From positions 84,376 through 148,375 of the forward strand of contig NZ_JAJBQV010000002.1 of NCBI RefSeq assembly GCF_020539865.1: a stretch of DNA of 64,000 bases. Reading direction: 5' to 3'. This stretch comes from Megasphaera elsdenii (GTDB lineage Bacteria > Bacillota > Negativicutes > Veillonellales > Megasphaeraceae). The translations under genes and the position numbers were made by a program. Below the pieces are notes generated by a model. It made no database searches and was not told the origin of the DNA. It saw only the letters and a list, made by a program, of their open reading frames with translations. Position 1 is the stretch's first letter. Each line of letters begins with the position of its first letter. Positions 52,847 to 62,631 of the stretch are shown piece by piece.

Positions 52847-54457
52847 ATGAAACAGCGTACATTCCTGGCCGTCATCTTCTTCGCGGCTTTTCTCTTCCTA
52901 GCCGGCGGCATATCCCAGCTGGCCGTCACGGACCCGGTCGAATCGAATTACGCCTTGACGGCTTTAGAAATGGTCCGCAGCGGCGACTGGATTTCCCCAC
53001 AGATTTATGGAACTTACTGGTATGATAAGCCCATTTTCCTTTACTGGCTCCTCAGCCTGTCTTACCGTCTCCTGGGAACGACCGATCTAGCAGCCCGTCT
53101 GCCCTCCGTCCTCTTCGGCGCCGCCTCGTGCACTTTGGCAGCCTGGTTCGCCCTGCGTCAGACAGAGCGCCGCACGACAGCAATGCTCTTCGCCGCCATA
53201 ACGGTGACGTCCTTGATTTTCTGGTTCATCAGCCGTTCTGTCATTACCGACCAGCCTTTGTATTTCTTCAGCAGCGCAACCTTATTTTTCGCCTATATCG
53301 GCCTGACGGAAGGAAAGAAAAGCTATCTGACAGCAGCTTATGTCATGGCTGCTGGTGCCGTCTTGACCAAAGGCCCAGTCGGCCTAGTCCTGCCTGGCTT
53401 GTTCCTACTTCTCTTTATCGCCATTCAGCGCCGTCCCGATTACATAAAGAGGTTATTCCCGCCAATGGGCCTCGTACTCTTTCTCCTCCTCTGCCTGAGC
53501 TGGTACGGCCCCATGTACAGCCGCCATGGCATGGACTTCGTCGACGGCTTGTTGGGCTTCAACAACGTCATCCGGGCAACGGTATCGGAACATCCCGAAT
53601 ACGACGTCTGGTATTACTATCTCATTCTCGTCCCAGTCAGCCTTCTGCCTTGGACTGGCCCTTGCCTGTATGGCTTGTGGCAGCGGCGCAGCCATGAAGA
53701 TGAATACGTCTTCGTGGCCATCTGGGCAGTGGGAACGATCCTGTTCTATAGCCTCATGGCGACGAAATACCCGACTTATGCTTATATTGCCAATTGGCCC
53801 CTTTTATACCTAGGTGCCCGCACGATGCAGGACTGGCTCGACGAAGACACACGCTATGCCTGGCTGGCGGCCCTCATCCCGGCCGCGTTCTATAGCCTGC
53901 TTTTCGCGGCGCTGGCGGCCTTTACGGATAAAGCGCCTTTTCCCGTCCACGGCCTGTGGCTGCTGACGGTATTCCTAGCCATTATGGCTATCCTGACCTG
54001 GCTGGCGTGGTGGCAGAAAGCCTATCTGGCCTTGCCTTTTTTCCTCATCGCCACGACAGCCATCACCTACCTGATCGTGACCTTCCAGGTTCTGGTCCCC
54101 TTTTATCAATACCGGTCCGCCCAATCCCTGACGATCCTGGCCGATGCGGGTCCAGTCTATTTCTTTGAAGAGTATCGTACATCTTATACATATTATACGG
54201 GACAGACAGCGTACTGGACGGCGCCGGCCGACTACGACGAAAATGCTCGTCTCCAGCGCGATGCGGTATGGGCCAAAAAACACGTCTACCCGACAGCCTC
54301 TGAAGCCCAAGTATTATCCATCCTGAATCAGCGAAAGGCCTTGACCCTCATCGTTCCGGAAAGCAAATATAAGGATTATCAGGCCTCGAAATTTTTCAGC
54401 TTAACGAAAAAGGCTGACCGCATTGGCCCGTACTATGTCTTCAAACCCGTTCCTTAG
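52847..54457 (+). CDS. ArnT-like (GT39/83) lipid-linked glycosyltransferase, copy 2
   Basis: A 536-aa paralogue of the preceding gene. The catalytic loop reads VTDPVESNYALTALEM, so the DPDE of copy 1 is DPVE, keeping one acidic pair; GTYWYDKPIFLYWLLSLSY and TDLAARLPSVLFG follow. ATG 52847 follows AGGAGG. The changed loop suggests a different sugar or acceptor. It is in the same transcript as dedA and copy 1. Confidence 0.85.
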   Translation: MKQRTFLAVIFFAAFLFLAGGISQLAVTDPVESNYALTALEMVRSGDWISPQIYGTYWYDKPIFLYWLLSLSYRLLGTTDLAARLPSVLFGAASCTLAAWFALRQTERRTTAMLFAAITVTSLIFWFISRSVITDQPLYFFSSATLFFAYIGLTEGKKSYLTAAYVMAAGAVLTKGPVGLVLPGLFLLLFIAIQRRPDYIKRLFPPMGLVLFLLLCLSWYGPMYSRHGMDFVDGLLGFNNVIRATVSEHPEYDVWYYYLILVPVSLLPWTGPCLYGLWQRRSHEDEYVFVAIWAVGTILFYSLMATKYPTYAYIANWPLLYLGARTMQDWLDEDTRYAWLAALIPAAFYSLLFAALAAFTDKAPFPVHGLWLLTVFLAIMAILTWLAWWQKAYLALPFFLIATTAITYLIVTFQVLVPFYQYRSAQSLTILADAGPVYFFEEYRTSYTYYTGQTAYWTAPADYDENARLQRDAVWAKKHVYPTASEAQVLSILNQRKALTLIVPESKYKDYQASKFFSLTKKADRIGPYYVFKPVP

Positions 54458-54473
54458 GATAGGAGGATTTCCC

Positions 54474-55154
54474 ATGGAAGAACTCATTGCCAAACTCTGT
54501 GCCTATCATCATCCCCATGTATTCAATCCCTGGTCCGAATACGACGAATCCTGCGACATGAGCCCAGATGCGCCGGCCATCCGCTGCCAGCAGCTGAAGG
54601 AATATCTGGCCCCCCGCCTGTCCCGAGCCCGTATCGTTCTCATCGCCGAAGCGGCCGGATACCAAGGATGCCGCTTCACAGGCATCCCCATCACTTGTGA
54701 ACGCATGCTTTTAGATGAACACAAGCAGATTTCCTCCGCTGTCATCCTGGGCCACCGCGGCCAGCGTACGAGCCGGCCTGACAGCCCCTTCATGACCAGC
54801 CGGCCCCAGCGGGAAAAGGGCATGAACGAACCGACTGATACGTATGTCTGGGGAGCTGTCGTCGACAACGGCCTGGACCCGCACGATGTCTTATTATGGA
54901 ATATCTTCCCCTTCCATCCTCACAAGACCTCGCCCTTCTCCAATCGCACGCCGACGGACAGCGAGCTGGCAGCAGGGCTCGTATACGCCAAAGCCCTGCT
55001 GCAGCAATGCCGACAAGATATCCGCCTGGCCGCTATCGGCCGAAAGTCAGCAGAGACCTTGCAACAGGCTGGCTTGCCGGCTATTGCCATGCGCCATCCA
55101 GCCAACGGTGGTGCCAGTCTCTTCCGGCAACAGTTCGCACGTTTTTCCCGATAA
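54474..55154 (+). CDS. Uracil-DNA glycosylase superfamily protein
   Basis: A 226-aa soluble protein with IVLIAEAAGYQGCRFTGIPIT near residue 50 (position of the UDG GQDPY-type loop), LWNIFPFHPH in the middle and AMRHPANGG near the end (His of the leucine-loop motif). This order fits the UDG fold, although the catalytic Asp/Asn is not obvious, so it may be a divergent or inactive member. ATG 54474 follows AGGAGG, 16 nt after the ArnT-like gene. Confidence 0.72.
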   Translation: MEELIAKLCAYHHPHVFNPWSEYDESCDMSPDAPAIRCQQLKEYLAPRLSRARIVLIAEAAGYQGCRFTGIPITCERMLLDEHKQISSAVILGHRGQRTSRPDSPFMTSRPQREKGMNEPTDTYVWGAVVDNGLDPHDVLLWNIFPFHPHKTSPFSNRTPTDSELAAGLVYAKALLQQCRQDIRLAAIGRKSAETLQQAGLPAIAMRHPANGGASLFRQQFARFSR

Positions 55155-55231
55155 TTCCTTTAAAAAATCGGTAAAATTCGATTTTTACATTAAAATCGGC
55201 GGTGTTTTGGCGAAAACATACAGAAAAATCA

Positions 55232-55318
55232 TTGCATCGCCTTCACAAATTGTTTATAATCATAGGTACACCACAGTATATACGAGCCTTCTCTCTCATA
55301 CAGTGACGGCTCGTTTTT
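55232..55318 (+). promoter_or_regulatory. gltB promoter and leader hairpin (candidate attenuator)
   Basis: TTGCAT (55232-55237), 17 bp, TATAAT (55255-55260). Downstream, ACGAGCC (55282-55288) pairs with GGCTCGT (55308-55314), followed by TTTT and enclosed by GTATA/TATAC (55277-55281, 55320-55324). The hairpin with T run lies between promoter and ribosome site AAAGGGGG (55327-55334), as in the amtB leader. Confidence 0.6.
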
Positions 55319-55341
55319 GTATACCCAAAGGGGGATTCCGT

Positions 55342-58300
55342 ATGAATAAAAAAATGCGCGACCTGCCGAGCCCGCAGGGCTTGTATGATCCGTCATATGA
55401 ACACGATGCCTGCGGCATCGGTATCGTTGCCAATATAAAGGGGAAAAAATCGTACGACATCATCGACGACGCTCTGACGATTTTGGAAAACCTCCGCCAT
55501 CGCGGTGCCGAAGGGGCTGACGCCAACAGCGGCGACGGCGCTGGCATCCTGGTCCAGATTCCGCATCAGTTCTTCAAGCGCGAATGTGAAGTCCTAGGCT
55601 TTTCCCTTCCTGACGAAGGTGAATACGGCGTCGGCATGATTTTTGCCCACCGCTATGAAACGTTCCGCAAGAAACAGATGGAAGCCTTTGAAGATATTGT
55701 CCGCTCCGAAGGCCTGTCCATCCTCGGCTGGCGCGATGTCCCAGTCGACGAAAGCCTGATCGGTAATATTGCCAAGCAGACGTGTCCCCATTTCCTGCAG
55801 GTCTTCATCCGCAAAGATCCGACCATGAAAACGCAGATGGACTTTGAACGGAAATTATATATCATCCGCAAACTGGCTGAAAAAGCCATTGTCCCGGAAA
55901 GCCAGAAGAACGGCACGGACTTCTACATCGCCAGCCTGTCGTCGAAGACCATCGTCTACAAAGGCATGCTGACGTCCATGCAGCTGCGCCACTTCTTCCT
56001 TGACTTGTCGGACCTGGATTTCGTCACCTCCATGGCCCTTATCCATTCCCGTTTCAGTACCAATACCTTCCCCAGCTGGGCCCGGGCCCATCCGAACCGC
56101 TATATCGTCCACAACGGGGAAATCAATACTATCCAGGGCAACATCAACTGGCTCAACGCCCGTGAAGGGAAGTCTAAATCGGATTTCTTCCCGGATATGG
56201 AAAAAGTATTCCCTGTCGTCGACGATACGGGCAGCGACTCGTCTATGTTCGACAACTGCCTGGAATACTTGTACATGACCGGGCACTCCCTGCCTCACGC
56301 CATGATGATGATGATTCCGGAACCATGGGAACGGGACCCGCTCATGAGCGACGAAAAGCGCGATTTCTACCGCTACCATAACTTCATGCTTGAACAGTGG
56401 GATGGTCCAGCTGCTATCGGCTTCTGCGACGGCACGGTCATCGGCGGCATGCTCGACCGCAATGGGCTTCGTCCGGCCCGGTATTATGTCACCCGCGACG
56501 ACCGGGTCATCGTAAGTTCCGAAGTCGGCGTCGTCCATATCCCGCCAGAAGACGTCCTTTACAAAGGCCGCCTGGAACCGGGCAAGATGCTCCTCGTCGA
56601 TACGAATAAACAGCGCATCATCGACGACGACGAAATCAAGCACGAAATCGCTACGGAACACCCGTACCATGAATGGTATAAAGAACACATCGTCAACCTC
56701 GACGACCTCATGACGGGCCAGAACATCGCCAACAGCGATGACATCATCCCGTATGATCTGAAGGAACAGGAAAAAGTCTTCGGCTACACGCAGGAAGACA
56801 TGGACAAAATCATCCTGCCGATGGCTCGCGATGCCAAGCACGCCATCGACTCTATGGGCGTCGATGTGCCCTTGGCCGTCCTCAACGAACGGCCACAGCT
56901 CCTCTATGATTATTTCAAAGAAAACTTCGCCCAAGTCACCAACCCGGCTATCGACGGCGTCCGCGAAAAAAACGTCATGTCGTCAGCTGTCATGGCCGGC
57001 AACGTCGCCAACATCATGGAACCGAACGAAGCGTCGACAGCGGCATTATATCTCAAAGGACCAATCCTGACTAACGAACAGATGTCGGTCATCAAGTCCC
57101 TCATGACGCCGAAGCTGCGTGCAGCTACGCTGTCCATGCTCTATCCCGTCAACAGCGGGGCCGAAGGCATGGAAACAGCCATCGAATCGCTGTGCATCGA
57201 CGCTTTGAAGGCCATCAAGAACGGCGCCAACATCCTCATCTTGTCTGACCGCGGCGTCAACTCCCGCATGGCTGCGATCCCAGCGCTTCTGGCCTCGGCA
57301 GCCCTGCACCACTATCTCATCGATAAAGCCGTCCGTTCCGACGTCGGCCTCATCCTGGAATCGGGCGAACCACGCGAAGTCCATCACTTCTGTACCCTCA
57401 TCGGTTACGGCATTACGGCCATCAATCCGTACATCGCCCTGGAATCGATTAAGGAACTCATTGCCACTAAGAAACTCCAGAAAATCGATTACGAAACGGC
57501 TAAACAGAACTACATCGACGCCGCCGTCAAAGGCATCTTGGCTGTCATGTCTAAGATGGGCATTTCTACAGTTCACAGTTACCACGGCGCACAGATTTTT
57601 GAAGCCGTCGGCATCAAGCAGGACTTGATCGACAAATACTTCTGCAACACGCCGTCCCGCATCGAAGGCCTGGGCATCGCCGAAATCGCCAAGGAAAACG
57701 CCTTGCGCCACGAAGAAGCGTACAGCACAGGCGATAAATTGGAACGAGGCGACTTCTACCAGTACCATAAAGGCGGCCAGCCGCACATTATCGATCCAGA
57801 AACGGTCCAGCTCCTGCAGAAAGCCGTCCAGAATGGCGATTATGCAACGTATAAGAAATACGCTGACCACGTCAACCGCCAGACCATCTTCCGCCTGCGC
57901 GATCTTCTGGATTTCGAATATCCTGCCGGCAGCAGCATTCCTATTGAAGAAGTCGAACCGGTCGATTCCATTGTCAAACGCTTCCGCACCGGTGCCATGA
58001 GTTACGGCGCTCTCAGCAAGGAAGCCCATGAATGTGTCGCTACGGCTATGAACCGCTTAGGCGGCATGAGCAACACCGGTGAAGGCGGCGAAGATTCGGC
58101 CCGCTTCAATACGGAAACGAACGACCGCATCAAACAGGTCGCATCAGCCCGTTTTGGTGTCACCAGCGATTACCTCATCCACGCTGACGAATTGCAGATC
58201 AAATGCGCCCAAGGGGCAAAACCGGGCGAAGGCGGTCATCTGCCGGGCAATAAAGTCTACCCGGATATCGCCAAGACCCGTCACGCCACAACCGGGGTCG

Positions 58301-59904
58301 CTCTCATTTCGCCTCCGCCTCATCACGATATATACTCCATCGAAGACCTAGCCGAACTCATCTTCGACCTCAAGAACACCAACCGCAAGGCTACCATCGG
58401 CGTCAAACTGACGTCGGGTGCTGGCATCGGCACGATTGCTGCTGGCGTCGTCAAAGCGAAAGCTGATGACATCGTCGTCAGTGGCTACGACGGCGGGACT
58501 GGCGCTTCGCCGCGTACCAGCCTGCGCCATGCCGGCCTGCCTTGGGAAATCGGCTTGTCCGAAGTCCAGCAGACGCTGCTCCTCAACCGCTTGCGCGACC
58601 GCGTCACCTTGGAAGTCGACGGCAAATTGCTCACAGGCCGCGACGTCGCCATTGCTGCCCTCTTCGGCGCTGAAGTCTTCGGTTTCGGTACGGCACCGCT
58701 CTTGGCCATCGGCTGCCATATGCTGCGCGTCTGCCACCTCAATACCTGCCCGTACGGCGTCTGCACACAAGATGAAAAACTGCGCAAACGCTTCAAAGGC
58801 AAACCGGAATATATTATCAACTTCATGCGCTTTGTCGCACAGGACTTGCGGGAAATCATGGCCCGCCTGGGCTTCCACACCATCGACGAAATGGTCGGCC
58901 GCTACGATTGCTTGAAACAGCGCGATCATTTCGGCAACTGGAAAGCTAAGACGGTCAACTTGAAGAACCTCTTGTATCGTCCGTACACCGACGCTTCTGT
59001 CGGCCAGCACTTCACGACACCCCAGGACCATAAGATCAACACGACTCTGGACATGTCCAAACTGGTCCGCATGTGCCGTCCGGCCCTGGAAGAACAGAAA
59101 CATATCCGCGCCCGCCTGCGCATCAAGAACACGGACCGCGTCACCGGGACCATCTTGGGCAGTGAAATCACCAAACGCTATGGCGAAAAAGGCCTGGCCG
59201 AAGACACGATCATCTTGTCCTTCGTCGGTTCTGCTGGCCAGAGCTTCGGTGCCTTCATTCCCCATGGCCTGACCTTGACCTTGGAAGGCGATGCCAATGA
59301 TTACCTCGGCAAGGGCTTGTCGGGCGGCAAGATCATCGTAGCACCACCGCGGGAATCGGTATTCCCTGCAGAAGATAACATCATCATCGGCAACGTTGCC
59401 TTCTACGGCGCAACCAGCGGCGAAGCCTACATCAACGGCACCGCCGGTGAACGCTTCTGCGTCCGCAACAGCGGCATCAACGCCGTCGTCGAAGGCGTCG
59501 GCAACCACGGCTGTGAATACATGACCGGCGGCCGGGTCCTCATCCTCGGTCAGACCGGACGCAACTTCGCCGCTGGCATGTCTGGCGGTATCGCTTACGT
59601 CTATGACCTGGATCCGAATAAATGCAATAAAGACCTGGTCAAACTGGAACCCTTGACTGACGACGATGAAAAAGCAGCGGTCAAAGCCATGCTGGAAAAA
59701 CACGTCAAATACACGGACAGCAACTTGGGCCATATTCTCTTAGAAAACTGGGACGACACAGTCACCCATTTGACTAAGGTCATCCCTGAAGCCTATGAAG
59801 AAATGGTCGCCCTCATTGCTCAGGCCGAAGCTGAAGGTCATACCGACCAAGAAGCACATATGATTGCATTTGAAAAGAAACACGGGAAGAACGGAAAGAA
59901 ATAA
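55342..59904 (+). CDS. gltB: Glutamate synthase, large (alpha) subunit
   Basis: A 1,520-aa glutamate synthase. A short propeptide precedes Cys24 in HDACGIGIV, the N-terminal nucleophile of the glutaminase domain. LIHSRFSTNTFPSWARAHP and NGEINTIQGNINWL belong to that domain. The FMN synthase barrel has VKLTSGAGIGTIAAG and SGYDGGTGASPRTS, with 3Fe-4S cysteines in CHLNTCPYGVC. The C-terminal beta-helix has GDANDYLGKGLSGGKIIV. It makes two glutamates from glutamine and 2-oxoglutarate. ATG 55342 follows AAAGGGGG by 7 nt. No beta subunit (gltD) follows, so the electron-donor partner is elsewhere or ferredoxin is used. Confidence 0.96.
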   Translation: MNKKMRDLPSPQGLYDPSYEHDACGIGIVANIKGKKSYDIIDDALTILENLRHRGAEGADANSGDGAGILVQIPHQFFKRECEVLGFSLPDEGEYGVGMIFAHRYETFRKKQMEAFEDIVRSEGLSILGWRDVPVDESLIGNIAKQTCPHFLQVFIRKDPTMKTQMDFERKLYIIRKLAEKAIVPESQKNGTDFYIASLSSKTIVYKGMLTSMQLRHFFLDLSDLDFVTSMALIHSRFSTNTFPSWARAHPNRYIVHNGEINTIQGNINWLNAREGKSKSDFFPDMEKVFPVVDDTGSDSSMFDNCLEYLYMTGHSLPHAMMMMIPEPWERDPLMSDEKRDFYRYHNFMLEQWDGPAAIGFCDGTVIGGMLDRNGLRPARYYVTRDDRVIVSSEVGVVHIPPEDVLYKGRLEPGKMLLVDTNKQRIIDDDEIKHEIATEHPYHEWYKEHIVNLDDLMTGQNIANSDDIIPYDLKEQEKVFGYTQEDMDKIILPMARDAKHAIDSMGVDVPLAVLNERPQLLYDYFKENFAQVTNPAIDGVREKNVMSSAVMAGNVANIMEPNEASTAALYLKGPILTNEQMSVIKSLMTPKLRAATLSMLYPVNSGAEGMETAIESLCIDALKAIKNGANILILSDRGVNSRMAAIPALLASAALHHYLIDKAVRSDVGLILESGEPREVHHFCTLIGYGITAINPYIALESIKELIATKKLQKIDYETAKQNYIDAAVKGILAVMSKMGISTVHSYHGAQIFEAVGIKQDLIDKYFCNTPSRIEGLGIAEIAKENALRHEEAYSTGDKLERGDFYQYHKGGQPHIIDPETVQLLQKAVQNGDYATYKKYADHVNRQTIFRLRDLLDFEYPAGSSIPIEEVEPVDSIVKRFRTGAMSYGALSKEAHECVATAMNRLGGMSNTGEGGEDSARFNTETNDRIKQVASARFGVTSDYLIHADELQIKCAQGAKPGEGGHLPGNKVYPDIAKTRHATTGVALISPPPHHDIYSIEDLAELIFDLKNTNRKATIGVKLTSGAGIGTIAAGVVKAKADDIVVSGYDGGTGASPRTSLRHAGLPWEIGLSEVQQTLLLNRLRDRVTLEVDGKLLTGRDVAIAALFGAEVFGFGTAPLLAIGCHMLRVCHLNTCPYGVCTQDEKLRKRFKGKPEYIINFMRFVAQDLREIMARLGFHTIDEMVGRYDCLKQRDHFGNWKAKTVNLKNLLYRPYTDASVGQHFTTPQDHKINTTLDMSKLVRMCRPALEEQKHIRARLRIKNTDRVTGTILGSEITKRYGEKGLAEDTIILSFVGSAGQSFGAFIPHGLTLTLEGDANDYLGKGLSGGKIIVAPPRESVFPAEDNIIIGNVAFYGATSGEAYINGTAGERFCVRNSGINAVVEGVGNHGCEYMTGGRVLILGQTGRNFAAGMSGGIAYVYDLDPNKCNKDLVKLEPLTDDDEKAAVKAMLEKHVKYTDSNLGHILLENWDDTVTHLTKVIPEAYEEMVALIAQAEAEGHTDQEAHMIAFEKKHGKNGKK

Positions 59905-59906
59905 GC

Positions 59907-59940
59907 AAAAGGAGCTGTCGCATCGCGGCAGTTCCTTTTT
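59907..59940 (+). terminator. Terminator after gltB (CAT-loop palindrome)
   Basis: GGAGCTGTCGC pairs with GCGGCAGTTCC around ATC, followed by five T. The left arm and loop are identical to the copy at 35065. Confidence 0.88.
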
Positions 59941-59976
59941 ACGTTGATACAATTTGGAAAAAGGAGACGATAGCCA

Positions 59977-60662
59977 ATGGTCCCCATTGAAGAAACGGTC
60001 TTTGCCCGCAAACGCTGGATAGAAGACAGGATGCTTTCCTATGGCTTCTATAAAACAAAAAAAATTTATACCCTTGAAAAACCCTTTCTTAACGGAGATT
60101 TCAAAGCCATCCTTTCCGTCACCCTTAAAGGACAAGTGACGGGCAAGGTCATCGATTCGATGACCCAGGATGAGTACTACCAACTGCGACAAGAAGCTGC
60201 CAACGGGCCTTATGTAAATAAAGTTCGTTCTGCTTACGCCGCCTTGCTTACGGATATTGCCAATGCCTGCTGCGGCGATGTACTTTTTGCCTCACCCCAG
60301 GCCAACAGGCTGACTCAAGCCATCTTGAAGCGTTTCCAGGTCAACCCGGATTTTCCCTGGGAACATTCCGCCCGGTATCAGTCATACGGAGCCTTTCGCC
60401 ATAGGTCCAACCGGAAATGGTTGCCCTCATCATGAATGTAACAAGAGATGTGCTGGATAAAGATGGAAACACGTCTCCCATCGATATCCTAAATGTAAAG
60501 ATTTCCCCAGCACAGGGAGAAGAGCTACGGAAAACCCCCGGCATCTATCCCGCTTACCACATGAATCACAAGACATGGATTTCTGTGGTCCTGGATGAAA
60601 CCTTAGCGGATGAAAAGATTTGGGAGCTCATCGACACCAGCTATCAGTTAACGACCACTTAG
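59977..60662 (+). pseudogene. MmcQ/YjbR family DNA-binding-like protein, single frameshift
   Basis: Frames 59977-60435 and 60417-60662 make one YjbR protein of about 228 residues. The first ends with FRHRSNRKWL; the second carries on ALIMNVTRD, DILNVKISP and PGIYPAYHMNHKTWISV. Restoring one T in TGGTTGCCC near 60420 (TGGTTTGCCC, giving KWFALIMN) joins them. The N-terminal 115 residues precede the YjbR core. The role of the family is uncertain; the fold is DNA-binding-like. As with the RND genes the lesion is a one-base indel in a short homopolymer, so a sequence error is as likely as decay. Confidence 0.8.
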
Positions 60663-60679
60663 CCTGATTGGATAAGCCC

Positions 60680-60708
60680 TTGCCCCCCTCCTTTCCCTCG
60701 TGTATACT
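60680..60708 (+). promoter_or_regulatory. Promoter of EamA transporter gene
   Basis: TTGCCC (60680-60685), 17-bp spacer, TATACT (60703-60708). Confidence 0.6.
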
Positions 60709-60749
60709 ATAGGGACAAATAGGTAGCCGCAGGCAGAGGAGGTCTTAGT

Positions 60750-61649
60750 ATGACAAAAACGCAGCATGGTATCATAGCTTGTGTCATCGGGGCAACATCA
60801 TGGGGGTTCAATGGGGTCGTCAGCCAGTTCCTGCTTTCTCATTATACCGTAGAACCATCGTGGCTGGCGTCGATACGCATGTGCCTGGCCGGCCTGTTCC
60901 TGACCCTCATGGTTTGGCCGACAAAGAAGGCCGAAATACGTCTTATGCTGCATGATCCGATCAGCCTGCGCCAATTAATTCTTTTTGCCCTCTTCGGTCT
61001 TATTTTAAGCCAGTTTTCTTATTTATCAGCCATAAAGAACTCGAATGCCGGCACGGCAACGGTCTTGCAAACGTTAAGTGTCGTTTTCATGTCTCTTTAT
61101 TTAGCCGTCCGTTTCCATAAACCGCCAACAACCAGGGAAATCATATCGGTCTTCCTGGCCTTTGGCGGTGTCTATCTAGCCGCGACGGATGGAACTCCAT
61201 CAACCATGGTCATTTCCCCTTTAGGTCTGACTTGGGGGCTTATTGGCGCCATTGCCTGCGTCACCTATCCTGTCTTGTCTCAAGGGCTGGCCGCGAATTG
61301 GGGCGCCGCTGTCGCCAACGGGTTAGGCATGATGATCGGCGGGCTGTTCCTGAGCGTATCTTGTCAGGTCTGGACACTCTGGCCCGTCTTAGACCTGACA
61401 GGCTGGCTGGCCGTCGCTTTTATCATCATCATCGGCACGGCCTTGTCCTTTACGGCTTTCGTCACAGGCATCAGCGAAATCGGACCGATGAAAGCCACTC
61501 TTTTGGGAACACTGGAACCGGTCATCGCTTCCGTGATTTCGGCTATCGCCCTGGGCACGACCTTCCATACGGCTGAACTCATCGGTTATGCCTGCATCAT
61601 CGCTACCGTCTTCATCATCATTTTGCAGAAGAAACCAGCTATTTCGTAA
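60750..61649 (+). CDS. DMT-superfamily (EamA) transporter
   Basis: A 299-aa protein with ten helices in two EamA repeats. The first has GATSWGFNGVVSQFLL and ends with SYLSAIKNSNAGTATVLQ; the second ends with GPMKATLLGTLEPVIASV, the typical repeat-end signature. Family members export amino acids or other metabolites; direction and substrate are unknown. ATG 60750 follows AGAGGAGG. Confidence 0.87.
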   Translation: MTKTQHGIIACVIGATSWGFNGVVSQFLLSHYTVEPSWLASIRMCLAGLFLTLMVWPTKKAEIRLMLHDPISLRQLILFALFGLILSQFSYLSAIKNSNAGTATVLQTLSVVFMSLYLAVRFHKPPTTREIISVFLAFGGVYLAATDGTPSTMVISPLGLTWGLIGAIACVTYPVLSQGLAANWGAAVANGLGMMIGGLFLSVSCQVWTLWPVLDLTGWLAVAFIIIIGTALSFTAFVTGISEIGPMKATLLGTLEPVIASVISAIALGTTFHTAELIGYACIIATVFIIILQKKPAIS

Positions 61650-61722
61650 TACGTACTTTTCGTGTATAATAAGAGATGAACGACTAATGTTTTTTTCATC
61701 TTTGAAGAAAGGTGTGTTACTT

Positions 61723-62610
61723 ATGATTATTGATGATGCTGGCGGCCTCGTCTTCCGCCCGCCTAGTGAAGCCCGTAGTTTTATCCTGCGCGTTACGATT
61801 GGCTGTTCTCACAATACTTGCCGTTTCTGTGATATGTACAAAGCGTCTAAATTCCGCATCCGCCCCATGGAAGAAATCGAAGGAATCATCGAACGCGGCG
61901 CCTATGCCATGCCCTTCATCCGCCGGATTTTCCTGGCCGACGGCGATGCGCTGGTCCTGCCGACAGATAAACTCGTAGCCATCATGCAAAAATGCTACGA
62001 AAAATTCCCTAATTTGAACCGCATCGGCGCCTATGCAACGCCGACTGACTTAGTCCGCAAGACGCCGGAAGAATTAAAACGCCTTCGCGAAGCCGGTCTG
62101 GCCATCGTCTACATGGGCATCGAAAGCGGCGACGACGAAGTCTTGAAATTCGTCGACAAAGGGACGACAGCGGCCCTCACCATTGAAGCCGGAAAAAAAG
62201 CCTTGGCAGCGGGCATGAAACTGTCAACAATGATTCTCCTCGGCCTGGGCGGACAGGAACGAACGAAAGAACACGCCTTGCATACGGCTAAAGTCGTATC
62301 GGCCATCAATCCGACGATGCTCAGTGCCTTGTCGCTGATCATTCCCCACGAAGTTCCCCTTTATGAAGATGTCGTCAAAGGAATCTTCACACCGTTGACG
62401 GCGCGGGGATTCCTTAAAGAGCTGGACATGATCCTGCGCCATACAGAAATGACAAATCCCTGTATCTTCCGCAGCAATCACGTTTCCAATCTTCTTCCTG
62501 TCGGCGGCACCTTGCCGATGGATAAAGAAAAAATGCTGGCCACCTTGGAACGATATATCCCGCAAGTCGATGACACATTGCCACTTTTGAACGATAACGG
62601 CAATTTCTGA
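61723..62610 (+). CDS. Radical SAM protein with CX4CX2C cluster motif
   Basis: A 295-aa radical SAM enzyme. CSHNTCRFCDMY near residue 28 has four rather than three residues between the first two cluster cysteines, a spacing known from a subfamily of uncharacterised radical SAM proteins. RIFLADGDALVLP occupies the GGE region, MGIESGDDEVLKFVDKG and MILLGLGGQE continue the barrel as in Elp3/HemN-like enzymes. ATG 61723 follows AGAAAGGTG. A TATAAT at 61665-61670 gives a likely promoter. Function unknown. Confidence 0.82.
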   Translation: MIIDDAGGLVFRPPSEARSFILRVTIGCSHNTCRFCDMYKASKFRIRPMEEIEGIIERGAYAMPFIRRIFLADGDALVLPTDKLVAIMQKCYEKFPNLNRIGAYATPTDLVRKTPEELKRLREAGLAIVYMGIESGDDEVLKFVDKGTTAALTIEAGKKALAAGMKLSTMILLGLGGQERTKEHALHTAKVVSAINPTMLSALSLIIPHEVPLYEDVVKGIFTPLTARGFLKELDMILRHTEMTNPCIFRSNHVSNLLPVGGTLPMDKEKMLATLERYIPQVDDTLPLLNDNGNF

Positions 62611-62631
62611 TTTTTTGCTGGAGGTGTTCTC

